From a virus, in IMG/VR virus record IMGVR_UViG_3300034190_001487, positions 1 to 34,093 of that record: a stretch of DNA of 34,093 bases; one strand, written 5' to 3'. The translations under genes were made by a program, and so were the position numbers. Below, piece by piece: positions 8,736 to 16,773 of the stretch (within the stretch, counting starts at the first letter, position 1; each line of letters starts with the position of its first letter). The notes beneath the pieces were generated by a model. That model was given only the letters and a program-made list of their open reading frames with translations, was not told the DNA's origin and did not search any database.

Positions 8736-8743
8736 TATTTATA
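8736..8743 (-). promoter_or_regulatory. T4-late-like promoter box (TATAAATA)
   Basis: On the minus strand this is an exact match to the T4 late promoter box. Start predicted near 8730, about 38 bases before the ATG at 8692 of the GT10-like gene. Confidence 0.45.
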
Positions 8744-8769
8744 TGCGCACTTAATATGGAATAGTAGAC

Positions 8770-10014
8770 ATGAATATTGGATTTATAGGCACAGGCAAAT
8801 TAGGTATGCCTTGTGCAGAAGCAATTGCTTCAAAAGGACACAATGTTACAGGGTACGATGTTGCAAAGCATAGTAGCTATCAGGTAAAAATGTTTCCAAC
8901 TATCAAAGGTGCAGTACAAGGCAGAGACATTGTATTTGTTGCAGTACCTACTCCGCACGATCCAAATTATGATGGCAGGGCGCCTACTGCACATTTAGAA
9001 CCAAAAGACTTTAATTACGACATCGTAAAAGAAGTACTAGTAGAAGCAAACAAGCACATGACAAAGGATCAATTGCTTGTACTTATTAGCACAGTATTAC
9101 CAGGCACAACACGCAACCAATTTGTTGATCTTGTTCCTAATACTCGATTTGTTTACAATCCCTATTTAATTGCAATGGGCAGTGTAGCCTGGGATATGGT
9201 TAATCCAGAGATGGTTATGATTGGAACAGAAGATGGAAGTGAAACAGGCGATGCCAAAGAGCTTGTAGACTTCTATAAAACAATCATGGAAAATGATCCT
9301 AGATATGTAATCGGTACGTGGGACGAATGTGAATGTATCAAAGTTTTCTATAACACGTTTATTAGTGCTAAAATTGGTCTAGTAAATATGATACAGGATG
9401 TAGCAGAACGTCAGGGCAATATTAATGTTGATATAGTTACTGATGCATTAGCACAAAGTACTAAACGTATTATGGGACCACAGTATATGACTGCTGGTAT
9501 GGGAGATGGCGGCGCATGCCATCCACGTGATAACATTGCATTGCGATTTCTAGCACAAGAGCTTGGATTAGGATATGACATGTTTGATGCTATTATGAAT
9601 GCTCGAGAAATTCAAGCAGAGAATCTTGCACTTAAACTTGTTGATTTAGCAAATGAATACAATTATCCAATTTACATACACGGCAAAGCATATAAGCCTG
9701 GCGTAGAATATTGCGACGGCAGTTATAGTTTACTCGTAGGCAATTATTGTGACAAGCATGGATTTGCGCCTACGTATATCGATCCGTTAACAGGCGACAA
9801 CAACGAACCACTCGAACCTTGCGTAATACTATTAGCACACTCTGCAAGTACAACCTACAAGTACATGCAAGAAGAGGGCGATGGAACTGATAGATTGTAT
9901 TGTGTAATTCCTGCAAACAGTGTAGTAGTTGATCCTTGGCGCAAGTTTGTTTCTAATGCAAGTAAAGTAATACAGTACGGAAATACTAGACATACAGCAA
10001 AAATGGTGCTATAA
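8770..10014 (+). CDS. UDP-glucose/GDP-mannose dehydrogenase family protein
   Basis: A 414-residue nucleotide-sugar 6-dehydrogenase, normal length for the family. N-terminal Rossmann site GFIGTGKLGMP (4-14) with D30 ending strand 2, as expected for NAD+; VAVPTP is the conserved loop after strand 4; ECIKVFYNTFISAKI holds the family's catalytic Lys and Asn; C250 in MGDGGACHPRD is the catalytic thiol of the usual GGxCxPKD motif (with Arg in place of Lys). The family oxidises the C6 alcohol of a UDP- or GDP-sugar to a uronic acid in two NAD-dependent steps. Donor identity cannot be told. Being followed by radical SAM genes and preceded by sugar transferases, it likely supplies an acidic sugar nucleotide. 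The start is fixed by GGAATAG upstream. Confidence 0.88.
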   Translation: MNIGFIGTGKLGMPCAEAIASKGHNVTGYDVAKHSSYQVKMFPTIKGAVQGRDIVFVAVPTPHDPNYDGRAPTAHLEPKDFNYDIVKEVLVEANKHMTKDQLLVLISTVLPGTTRNQFVDLVPNTRFVYNPYLIAMGSVAWDMVNPEMVMIGTEDGSETGDAKELVDFYKTIMENDPRYVIGTWDECECIKVFYNTFISAKIGLVNMIQDVAERQGNINVDIVTDALAQSTKRIMGPQYMTAGMGDGGACHPRDNIALRFLAQELGLGYDMFDAIMNAREIQAENLALKLVDLANEYNYPIYIHGKAYKPGVEYCDGSYSLLVGNYCDKHGFAPTYIDPLTGDNNEPLEPCVILLAHSASTTYKYMQEEGDGTDRLYCVIPANSVVVDPWRKFVSNASKVIQYGNTRHTAKMVL

Positions 10015-10021
10015 TAGTGCA

Positions 10022-11032
10022 ATGACTGAAGGTACATTTAACAAAATTCCCTTTGACGACATTGTAAAATGTGGACAACGCACGTTACTTAACGGCGACC
10101 TATTTACAGTGAGCTGGATCCTTGGAAGATTTTGCAACTATAATTGCAGCTATTGTTGGCCTTATGCTCGCAGCAGCACTCCTGACTACCTTGAATTAGA
10201 TTGCTATAAACAAACTATTGATTCAATAAAACTTCAAGCACGTTCTAACGGTTTCAAGAACTTCCACTTTAGTTTTAGTGGCGGCGAGCCTACTGCCTAT
10301 AAATACTTTGGGGAGCTCATAGAGCATTATTGCAGTGATGCAACACCTGAATACCAGAGTATACATATGACTACAAATCTAAGTCCCGGAAGCAAGTGGT
10401 GGAATAGATGGTTAGATGCAACTAGTGGGTTAGAACGAAGAAGTATAACAGCAAGCTATCACGCAGAGTTTGCTAATGAACAAGAGTTTGGAGACAAATG
10501 TCTTCAACTAATGAAAGCAGGTGTTTATGTTACAATCAATCAAGTTATGGTTCCAGAAATTTTCGAAGAGCTTTACGGACGCTTGGAGCGATTTGCCTCC
10601 AGAGGTATTAATGTCACTCTCAAGCCCCAGTCCGATCCAACCGCCAGTCGTGTGGTACATGGGTACACACCTGAACAAGTACACACAATGCAAACAGGAT
10701 TCGTCCAACGAATCCCAGACAAGTATAAAAAGCTAGTACCGTTATATCAAGTTGAACTTGAAGACAGTAAAGGCCAAACGTATAATATAGATCAAGCAGA
10801 GCGTTTTAACGCATTTGGATTTAATAAGTTTAAAGGTTGGACTTGCAATGCAGGCTATCAAGGATGCGTTATACGTGAGAACGAAGTTAAGCGCAGCTAC
10901 AGTTGCCATGATGAACCCTTAGGCACGTTAGACGGCGGATTTGAGCTGTTTAAAGCACCAGCTAAGTGCATTACTCCTACCTGTGTAAGTAGTGCCGATA
11001 GTAAACTACCAAAGGTGAAATATGAAAGTTGA
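10022..11032 (+). CDS. Radical SAM protein with C-terminal twitch-type Cys cluster (rSAM 2)
   Basis: A 336-residue radical SAM enzyme. Core CxxxCxxC is C38-N-Y-N-C42-S-Y-C45 and FSGGEPT (86-91) is the SAM-binding GGE motif. The last 80 residues carry a second Cys set, WTCNAGYQGC, SYSC and KCITPTC, consistent with a twitch or partial-SPASM auxiliary Fe-S cluster. Enzymes with such tails usually act on peptides or, less often, small molecules. Ends in an 11-nt overlap with the methyltransferase-like gene, so the two are coupled. Substrate unknown. Confidence 0.87.
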   Translation: MTEGTFNKIPFDDIVKCGQRTLLNGDLFTVSWILGRFCNYNCSYCWPYARSSTPDYLELDCYKQTIDSIKLQARSNGFKNFHFSFSGGEPTAYKYFGELIEHYCSDATPEYQSIHMTTNLSPGSKWWNRWLDATSGLERRSITASYHAEFANEQEFGDKCLQLMKAGVYVTINQVMVPEIFEELYGRLERFASRGINVTLKPQSDPTASRVVHGYTPEQVHTMQTGFVQRIPDKYKKLVPLYQVELEDSKGQTYNIDQAERFNAFGFNKFKGWTCNAGYQGCVIRENEVKRSYSCHDEPLGTLDGGFELFKAPAKCITPTCVSSADSKLPKVKYES

Positions 11033-11627
11033 TATACAAGACGTACTATTTTGGATGGATGCAATTCGCAACAGCGATGACAAATACCGCACACTTGAAA
11101 GTTTTTGGAAAGGACAAGTCAACAGCAAAGTATGGCTTGCTGATGCATTGCGTGTAAACTACATTGACGACGATGCTCGTATTGTAATATACGGTGGATG
11201 GAACGGTGTGCTTTCTAGTATTTTATTTAACAGCAGTTTGAGTATTGAACATATTACAAGTGTTGACATTGACGAAAATTGTCAAGAAATTGCTTACACA
11301 GTTAATAAAAACTACGAAATTGCAGGACGCTTTGATGCAGTAACAGCTGACATGTGTACATACACAGAACCTGCCGACATTGTTATCAACACAAGTTGCG
11401 AACACATTACACAAGAGCAATACGAGCAATGGTTAAGTATTCAGCCAGACGATGCGCTATTTGTAATACAAAGCAATAACTATTTTGAGTTAGAAGAACA
11501 CATTCGTTGTGCAACTGACATTGATGACTTTATGCGTATGAGTAGTATTAACCCTTACTGGAGCGGCGAATTTAAAACCCCTAAGTATACTCGTTATATG
11601 ATTATAGGTGAAAAGAAAAATGTTTAA
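11022..11627 (+). CDS. SAM-dependent methyltransferase-like protein
   Basis: A 201-residue Rossmann-like protein. YGGWNG (57-62) stands where class I methyltransferases have the glycine-rich SAM loop, ITSVDID (78-84) matches the acidic end of strand 2, FDAVTADM (104-111) the region after strand 3, and DIVINTSCEHI (119-129) the post-strand-4 motif; NTSCEH is typical of a group of small methyltransferase-like proteins in phages and marine bacteria. SAM use is expected from the fold; the methyl acceptor is unknown. It is coupled to radical SAM genes on both sides (11-nt and 8-nt overlaps), so it may methylate an intermediate of their pathway. Confidence 0.65.
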   Translation: MKVDIQDVLFWMDAIRNSDDKYRTLESFWKGQVNSKVWLADALRVNYIDDDARIVIYGGWNGVLSSILFNSSLSIEHITSVDIDENCQEIAYTVNKNYEIAGRFDAVTADMCTYTEPADIVINTSCEHITQEQYEQWLSIQPDDALFVIQSNNYFELEEHIRCATDIDDFMRMSSINPYWSGEFKTPKYTRYMIIGEKKNV

Positions 11628-12687
11628 ATTTGACAAATTAAAACAATTACACTTAGAAATTACAAATAGGTGTCAAGCAAGCTGTGCAATGTGTAGCAGG
11701 AACTTTCACGGCGGCATGATTAATCCTCTAATTAGTAATCAAGACTGGACAACTGACGATTTTAAAAAAATACTTACACCTGAAGTGTTACAGCACCTTG
11801 AAGGTTTCTACTTTTGTGGTAATTTTGGCGATCCTATTATTAATAATGACCTAATAGATATGTGCCAATACAGTAAAGACACAAATCCTAACTTGTACAT
11901 TAGAATACACACTAATGGTGGCGCCCGATCTACGGATTGGTGGAAAAAACTTGCAAAAGCAATGCCTCCTGCGCATAATGTTATTTTTGCGATTGACGGT
12001 TTAGCAGATACACATAGCTTATATAGGTCTGGCACTGACTTTAATAAAGTACTAGACAACGCTAAAGCATTTATTAATGCTGGCGGAACAGCAGAATGGG
12101 CGTTTATTAAGTTTAAACACAATGAACATCAACAAGAAGCAGCAGAAGCATTGGCGAAAACGCACGGCTTTGCTAGATTTACATATAAAGACAGTGCAAG
12201 ATTTGTTGCTACTGAAAAGTTTCCAGTCTATGATCAAGATGGCAATACAGTACGTTATTTAGAACCTCCCACTGGTAGTAAAATTACACTCGTTACACAA
12301 GATATAATTGACAACTATAAAGATATTGTAGATGCAAGTGAAATTGACTGCTATATTACGCATACTAAAGAACTTTATATAGATGCATACAAGAATGTAA
12401 TGCCTTGTTGCTTTTTGGCAAGTATTCCTTACAATTATTCAGCACCGACAGACGTTGCACGAGAGATCAAACATGAAATTGAAACCCAGTATAAAGCTCT
12501 TATCACTGACCTAGGCGATACAAATGCGCTTAAATCATCTATAAAGGAAATTGTTAGCACCGATGCTTGGCAAACAGTGTGGAACAAATATTGGAATACG
12601 CAGAAACTAATTACTTGCGCTAGAACTTGCGGAGTAAACAAACTTAGCAAGCCTAAGGATCAGTTTATAGAGAAAACTGAACTATGA
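11620..12687 (+). CDS. Radical SAM protein with SPASM-like tail (rSAM 3)
   Basis: A 355-residue radical SAM enzyme, started at the ATG at 11620, which forms an 8-nt ATGTTTAA overlap with the preceding gene; a GTG at 11608 would add four residues. Core motif C18-Q-A-S-C22-A-M-C25 within LHLEITNRCQASCAMC. In place of GGEP it has CGNFGDPIIN, a variant seen in SPASM-type enzymes. The C-terminus carries ECYI-like, MPCCFLA and CARTCG cysteines that should bind auxiliary Fe-S clusters. This is the only one of the ten with this tail. It is followed by an ATGA overlap with the PP-loop ATPase gene. Peptide or protein substrates are typical of the SPASM class; none is identified here. Confidence 0.85.
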   Translation: MFKFDKLKQLHLEITNRCQASCAMCSRNFHGGMINPLISNQDWTTDDFKKILTPEVLQHLEGFYFCGNFGDPIINNDLIDMCQYSKDTNPNLYIRIHTNGGARSTDWWKKLAKAMPPAHNVIFAIDGLADTHSLYRSGTDFNKVLDNAKAFINAGGTAEWAFIKFKHNEHQQEAAEALAKTHGFARFTYKDSARFVATEKFPVYDQDGNTVRYLEPPTGSKITLVTQDIIDNYKDIVDASEIDCYITHTKELYIDAYKNVMPCCFLASIPYNYSAPTDVAREIKHEIETQYKALITDLGDTNALKSSIKEIVSTDAWQTVWNKYWNTQKLITCARTCGVNKLSKPKDQFIEKTEL

Positions 12688-13382
12688 TTTATTTTAACAA
12701 AGATTGGAAAAACATTGGTATTAGTTTAAGTGGTGGCGCAGATAGTGCTTTGCTTGCATACTTAGTATGTTCGCAAGTGATAGATACTAAGGTTCATCTA
12801 TTAAGTCATGTGCGTATGTGGAAAACTCGTCCTTGGCAGCGATATGACAGCATTAATGTTTACAATTGGCTAGTTAAACGATTCCCTCATATAGAATTTG
12901 TAAGACATGAGAACTTTATTCCACCTGATTTAGAATACGGCGACAACGGCGCATATATCATTGATGAATACGGACAAACTCGCAGTGGTGATCAAATTAT
13001 TGTAAGAGCTCATGCAGAATGGATTGCAGCTACAGAAAAATTACAAGCATGGTATGCTGGCAAAACTAAAAACCCTAGCGATCCTACAATAACTAAAGGC
13101 ATGCCCGACAGAGATATTGTAGTTGAGGATCTAAACGAACTAATAAAAGAGCATAATGGAGTTACAGTATGTCATCCATTTTTATATACAGAAAAAGATG
13201 TAGTAATTGCCCAGTATGTTGAAAACAATATATTAGATCTCTTAAATATTACACGCAGTTGCGAAGGCGACTTTACAAACTTAGATTATACTAATTATAT
13301 ACCTGGACAAGACGTGCCCGAATGCGGCGAATGTTTTTGGTGTCAAGAACGCAACTGGGCAAAGGAAAAGAATAATGTCTGA
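12684..13382 (+). CDS. QueC-like PP-loop ATPase
   Basis: A 232-residue N-type ATP pyrophosphatase, the length of QueC. SGGADS (16-21) is the PP-loop that binds ATP; near the C-terminus C193 and C214-G-E-C217-F-W-C220 match the four-Cys zinc site of QueC (7-cyano-7-deazaguanine synthase). QueC turns a carboxylate into a nitrile using ATP and ammonia. No QueD, QueE or GTP cyclohydrolase gene is in this window, and the middle (about 110-150) differs from what I recall of QueC, so preQ0 synthesis is not established. It may instead activate a carboxylate made by the neighbouring enzymes. It is wedged between radical SAM genes (4-nt and 8-nt overlaps). Confidence 0.7.
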   Translation: MIYFNKDWKNIGISLSGGADSALLAYLVCSQVIDTKVHLLSHVRMWKTRPWQRYDSINVYNWLVKRFPHIEFVRHENFIPPDLEYGDNGAYIIDEYGQTRSGDQIIVRAHAEWIAATEKLQAWYAGKTKNPSDPTITKGMPDRDIVVEDLNELIKEHNGVTVCHPFLYTEKDVVIAQYVENNILDLLNITRSCEGDFTNLDYTNYIPGQDVPECGECFWCQERNWAKEKNNV

Positions 13383-14763
13383 TTTAAAAAAGTATCAAGC
13401 TCAAATAGAACAAGTAGCCGGTACACCTACATTCTGCGTATTACCGTGGATACACTTTGCCACTCGTCCTAATGGCGACATGCGACTATGTTGTAGTGCT
13501 AATGCAAGCGGCGCAGGAGGGGACCATACTGTTGGCCTTGTCAAAATGGAAAACGGTAAAGCAGCTAACTTCGGTCGTGAAACTCCTATGGAAGCATGGA
13601 ATAACGATTATATGAAAAGTGTACGTACAACTATGCTTAACGGCGAGATACCTGCAAGTTGCACAAAATGTTTTCAAGAAGAAAAACAGGGTATTGTAAG
13701 TAAGCGAGTCTGGGAAACAGGAACGTGGCATCAAGATGATAATGGTGTAGATATTCCTGAACTCATTCGCCAAACAAAAGAAGATGGCACAGTACCAGAA
13801 GATTTAAAATATTTAGATTTGCGGCTAGGACACACTTGTAATATTAAATGCGTAATGTGTAGCCCACATGATTCAAGTAAATGGGTTGCTGATCATAAGA
13901 AACTAATTCCTGTACTACAAGACCCTGAAGTCAAAAGACAAATGCAATGGGACCGAAAAGAATTCAATAATAAATGGCACGAAAAGGATTCATTTTGGGA
14001 AGAGTTGTATGCTCAGATTCCTAATCTAAGACAAGTGTACTTTGCTGGAGGCGAGCCTCTAATGATTAAAGAACATAAAATGTTTATTGAGGAAATACTG
14101 CGTCAAGGGTATCAAGATAAAATATTACTGCGTTACAACTCAAATGGTTTGCTTGTAGACGACGATCTTGTTGAGATGTGGAGCAAGTTTAAAAAAGTTA
14201 AGTTTGCAGTAAGTATGGATGCTAGTCACGAACGTGATGAGTATATACGTTATCCTACAGACTGGGCAACGGTAGAAAAAACTTTACATATGCTAGACAA
14301 CACTCCGGACAATATACAAACTAGTTTAGCAACAGCAATACAAATATTCAACGTAAAACATTTGCCTGACTTTATGAAGTGGAAATTAGAAAGCGGATTT
14401 AAAAAGCTAAACAGCGGAACTGTTCCGGGCGGCGTACAGATGGGCGGTGGTTTAGTTAATATGCATCTATTATACATTCCTACATTTTTAAGCATACAGA
14501 TTCTGCCTAAAGAAGACAAACAAGAAGTTCGTGAACGTTTTATGGACTTTAAAGATTGGCTGTGGAACAACTACAGACAAGATGATGATTTTTGGAAACA
14601 TAATCCGTATGGATGGAAACGCTGGGAAGCAGTTCTTAAACACATGGATGCACAAGACAACAGTCACTTACTTCCGGGCTTCAAAGAGTATACTAACAAA
14701 CTAGATAAAATTCGTAACTTAAATGCAGCAACAGTATTTCCGGAGTTAGCGCACTTGTTATGA
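13375..14763 (+). CDS. Radical SAM protein with N-terminal twitch-type module (rSAM 4, type B)
   Basis: A 462-residue radical SAM enzyme. The N-terminal module has FCVLPW (C21), LCCSA (C39, C40) and SCTKC (C96, C99), with the EAWNNDYMKSVR helix between them, a hallmark of this N-twitch group. The core CxxxCxxC is C155-N-I-K-C159-V-M-C162, then YFAGGEPLM. The closest relative here is the minus-strand gene at 19924-21192: both have EAWNND, CNLK/CNIK, and F-AGGEPLM. The C-terminal 100 residues are helical with no Cys cluster. It starts a four-gene run of radical SAM genes on the plus strand. Substrate unknown. Confidence 0.87.
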   Translation: MSDLKKYQAQIEQVAGTPTFCVLPWIHFATRPNGDMRLCCSANASGAGGDHTVGLVKMENGKAANFGRETPMEAWNNDYMKSVRTTMLNGEIPASCTKCFQEEKQGIVSKRVWETGTWHQDDNGVDIPELIRQTKEDGTVPEDLKYLDLRLGHTCNIKCVMCSPHDSSKWVADHKKLIPVLQDPEVKRQMQWDRKEFNNKWHEKDSFWEELYAQIPNLRQVYFAGGEPLMIKEHKMFIEEILRQGYQDKILLRYNSNGLLVDDDLVEMWSKFKKVKFAVSMDASHERDEYIRYPTDWATVEKTLHMLDNTPDNIQTSLATAIQIFNVKHLPDFMKWKLESGFKKLNSGTVPGGVQMGGGLVNMHLLYIPTFLSIQILPKEDKQEVRERFMDFKDWLWNNYRQDDDFWKHNPYGWKRWEAVLKHMDAQDNSHLLPGFKEYTNKLDKIRNLNAATVFPELAHLL

Positions 14764-15737
14764 TAAAGGAGATTAAAAATAATCAACCAACTGATACATT
14801 ACGTATAGAGTATATGCCGGGTAATTTTTGCAATCATAAATGCCATTATTGCTTTCCTGGCAGTAATGAAGGTGATTATCCTTGGCCTGATGTCATACAA
14901 GTAATAGATAATTTTGAACACTTGCTAACGCATTACAAACTTCACGGAAAAACTAAAAGTGACATATTCATTGTAGGAGGAGAGCCTACAGTATGGAAAG
15001 AGTTGCCGATATTATGTAAGTTTTTAAAAGATAACTTTGGCTCGACTATTGAAATTAGTTCTAACGGCAGTCGAAGTTTAGAATGGTGGAAAGAAAACGC
15101 TAGGTATTTTGATCATGTAGGTATTAGTGTACATAGAGAATTTGCAAAGTTAGATCATATCATAGAAGTCTGCAATATACTTTATGAAAATAATGTTTTA
15201 GTATCTGCAGATGTGTTAATAGATCCTGATGCATACGAACAATGTGTAGACATTGTAGAATATTTAAAAAAGTTTGCTGCACACAAATGGCCAATTATTG
15301 CAAAAGTAGTTCACTTTAACGGATTGCATAGATATACTGATCAACAGTTAGAATACTTTGATGAAAGCATCAAACAATACCCGCCCTTAGACTGGTACCA
15401 TTCAGTATCTCATAAAGAACGTCGAGAAGTTACTATAACTTACGATAATAACGAAGTTGTGACTACTAATAGTGATAGTTGGTTAACACGAAATAACTTA
15501 AATTACTTTAAAGATTGGGAATGTAACATAGGTGTAGATTTTATTAAAATATTTCCTAATGGCAACATAACAGGAAACTGTCAGCAAACATTATACAACG
15601 ATAGTACTATACATAATTTTAATCACGTAGACTTTAGAAAAACATTCATGCCAACTATAGGTCCAGTAATCTGCACAAAGCAAGTATGCGGGTGTAATGA
15701 AGAAACTGTATGTAATAAAAGGAAACAATATGTTTGA
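14760..15737 (+). CDS. Radical SAM protein with C-terminal twitch-type module (rSAM 5, type D)
   Basis: A 325-residue radical SAM enzyme. Core C24-N-H-K-C28-H-Y-C31, SAM motif IVGGEPT, and ISSNGSRS after strand 4. The tail has ECNIG, GNCQQ and ICTKQVCGC, spaced like a twitch auxiliary cluster; a similar WRCAAG ... ATC ... CTRKWCTC pattern ends the minus-strand gene at 19020. Starts in an ATGA overlap with the preceding radical SAM gene and ends in an 8-nt overlap with the next, so three radical SAM proteins are translated as a unit. Substrate unknown. Confidence 0.86.
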   Translation: MIKEIKNNQPTDTLRIEYMPGNFCNHKCHYCFPGSNEGDYPWPDVIQVIDNFEHLLTHYKLHGKTKSDIFIVGGEPTVWKELPILCKFLKDNFGSTIEISSNGSRSLEWWKENARYFDHVGISVHREFAKLDHIIEVCNILYENNVLVSADVLIDPDAYEQCVDIVEYLKKFAAHKWPIIAKVVHFNGLHRYTDQQLEYFDESIKQYPPLDWYHSVSHKERREVTITYDNNEVVTTNSDSWLTRNNLNYFKDWECNIGVDFIKIFPNGNITGNCQQTLYNDSTIHNFNHVDFRKTFMPTIGPVICTKQVCGCNEETVCNKRKQYV

Positions 15738-16773
15738 TACCCTCGAACCAATCAATCCGCAAGTATTTCAAATTGCATGGGAGAGTACACTCAAATGTAA
15801 TCTTGATTGTAGCTACTGCGGCGACGGGCATGATAACAAACAACCGCATCCTCCGTTAGCAGAAAGTTTAGACACTGTAGACTTTATCGTAAATTATGTT
15901 TCGCAGATTATGAAAACACGAAAAAATAAAGAAGCAAGTCTCAACATACAAGGCGGCGAAAGTTTAGTACATCCTAAAATAGTTGAAATACTACGATATG
16001 CCAACCGCGCTGCTACTACTGTTGATTGGAAGTTATATATTAATACGATTACTAATGCAGTTGTAAAAGATAAAGTATGGCACCGTCTTGTTCCGTTTAT
16101 TAATTTCTTTACAATTAGTTTTCATTCAGAATCTTCGTACACTCAACAAGATCAAGTGCGTAAAAATATTTTGTATATAAAAGAATTAGGTAAACAGTTT
16201 CACGTATCAATACTAATGCATCCCAAGTACTGGGACACTTGCGAAAGCATGGTTAACTGGTGTAAGGAAAACGATGTAAAATATAATATACGACAAATTG
16301 ATCATCATTGGACTGACTTTAGATTTAATTATTCAAAAGAACAAATAGAATATATTACTGGTTCTGCCCCTGCGTCTGTTTTACAAATAGCAAAAGCAGT
16401 TGTTACAGGCGGGTTTGATTTATCAGCAAGCAGCAGAGAATGTTGTGGCGGCCTAGAAATGTGTACAAATCAAACAGCATGCACCAAGCGAGTTGAAAAT
16501 AAATTTAAAGGCTGGCATTGTAGTGTTGATAAACAGTTTTTGTATATTAGGCAAACTACTGGAGAAGTTTTTACTAACAAAGATTGTCGCATGAATTGGG
16601 ACGGCAAAGTAGGTCCTATTGGAAATTTAAAAGACACTGCGGCAATACTAAAACGAGTAGCCGATGGAACAAATACAATCATTTGTAAAAAGTCAAGTTG
16701 TTGGTGCGGCATATGTGCGCCCAAGGCAAAGCATAAAGAAGACTATGATAGGATTATGTTGAAGTATGTTTAA
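15730..16773 (+). CDS. Radical SAM protein with CCGG-type C-terminal Cys module (rSAM 6, type C)
   Basis: A 347-residue radical SAM enzyme; ATG 15730 is chosen because AAGGA lies 7 bases ahead and it forms the ATGTTTGA overlap. Core C23-N-L-D-C27-S-Y-C30. The SAM motif reads IQGGESL, with Ser in place of the usual Pro. The C-terminal third has RECCGGLEMC, FKGWHCSVDKQFLYI, FTNKDC and SCWCGIC, a Cys-rich layout expected to hold one or two extra Fe-S clusters. The same layout (CCGGRC, FKGWFCSVNKYFLHI, HHQTC, CGCGMC) is in the minus-strand gene at 17972, so these two are clear paralogues. Substrate unknown. Confidence 0.87.
   Translation: MFDTLEPINPQVFQIAWESTLKCNLDCSYCGDGHDNKQPHPPLAESLDTVDFIVNYVSQIMKTRKNKEASLNIQGGESLVHPKIVEILRYANRAATTVDWKLYINTITNAVVKDKVWHRLVPFINFFTISFHSESSYTQQDQVRKNILYIKELGKQFHVSILMHPKYWDTCESMVNWCKENDVKYNIRQIDHHWTDFRFNYSKEQIEYITGSAPASVLQIAKAVVTGGFDLSASSRECCGGLEMCTNQTACTKRVENKFKGWHCSVDKQFLYIRQTTGEVFTNKDCRMNWDGKVGPIGNLKDTAAILKRVADGTNTIICKKSSCWCGICAPKAKHKEDYDRIMLKYV

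Larger units (their letters stand above)
8720..8767. repeat. 9-bp inverted repeat framing a divergent promoter region
   Basis: CTACTATTC (8720-8728) and GAATAGTAG (8759-8767) are perfect inverted copies, 30 bases apart. Between them is the perfect palindrome ATAAATATATTTAT (8729-8742). The right arm includes part of the ribosome-binding region (GGAATAG) of the dehydrogenase gene, so in RNA the repeat could hide its start; in DNA it could be a bipartite operator shared by both genes. Confidence 0.6.

Noticed and set aside
10298-10305. TATAAATA box on the plus strand
   Set aside because: In the middle of a radical SAM gene, encoding Tyr-Lys-Tyr, with no gene start downstream within reach.
11608-11619. 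GTG start for the radical SAM gene at 11620
   Set aside because: ATG 11620 gives the 8-nt overlap seen at many other junctions.
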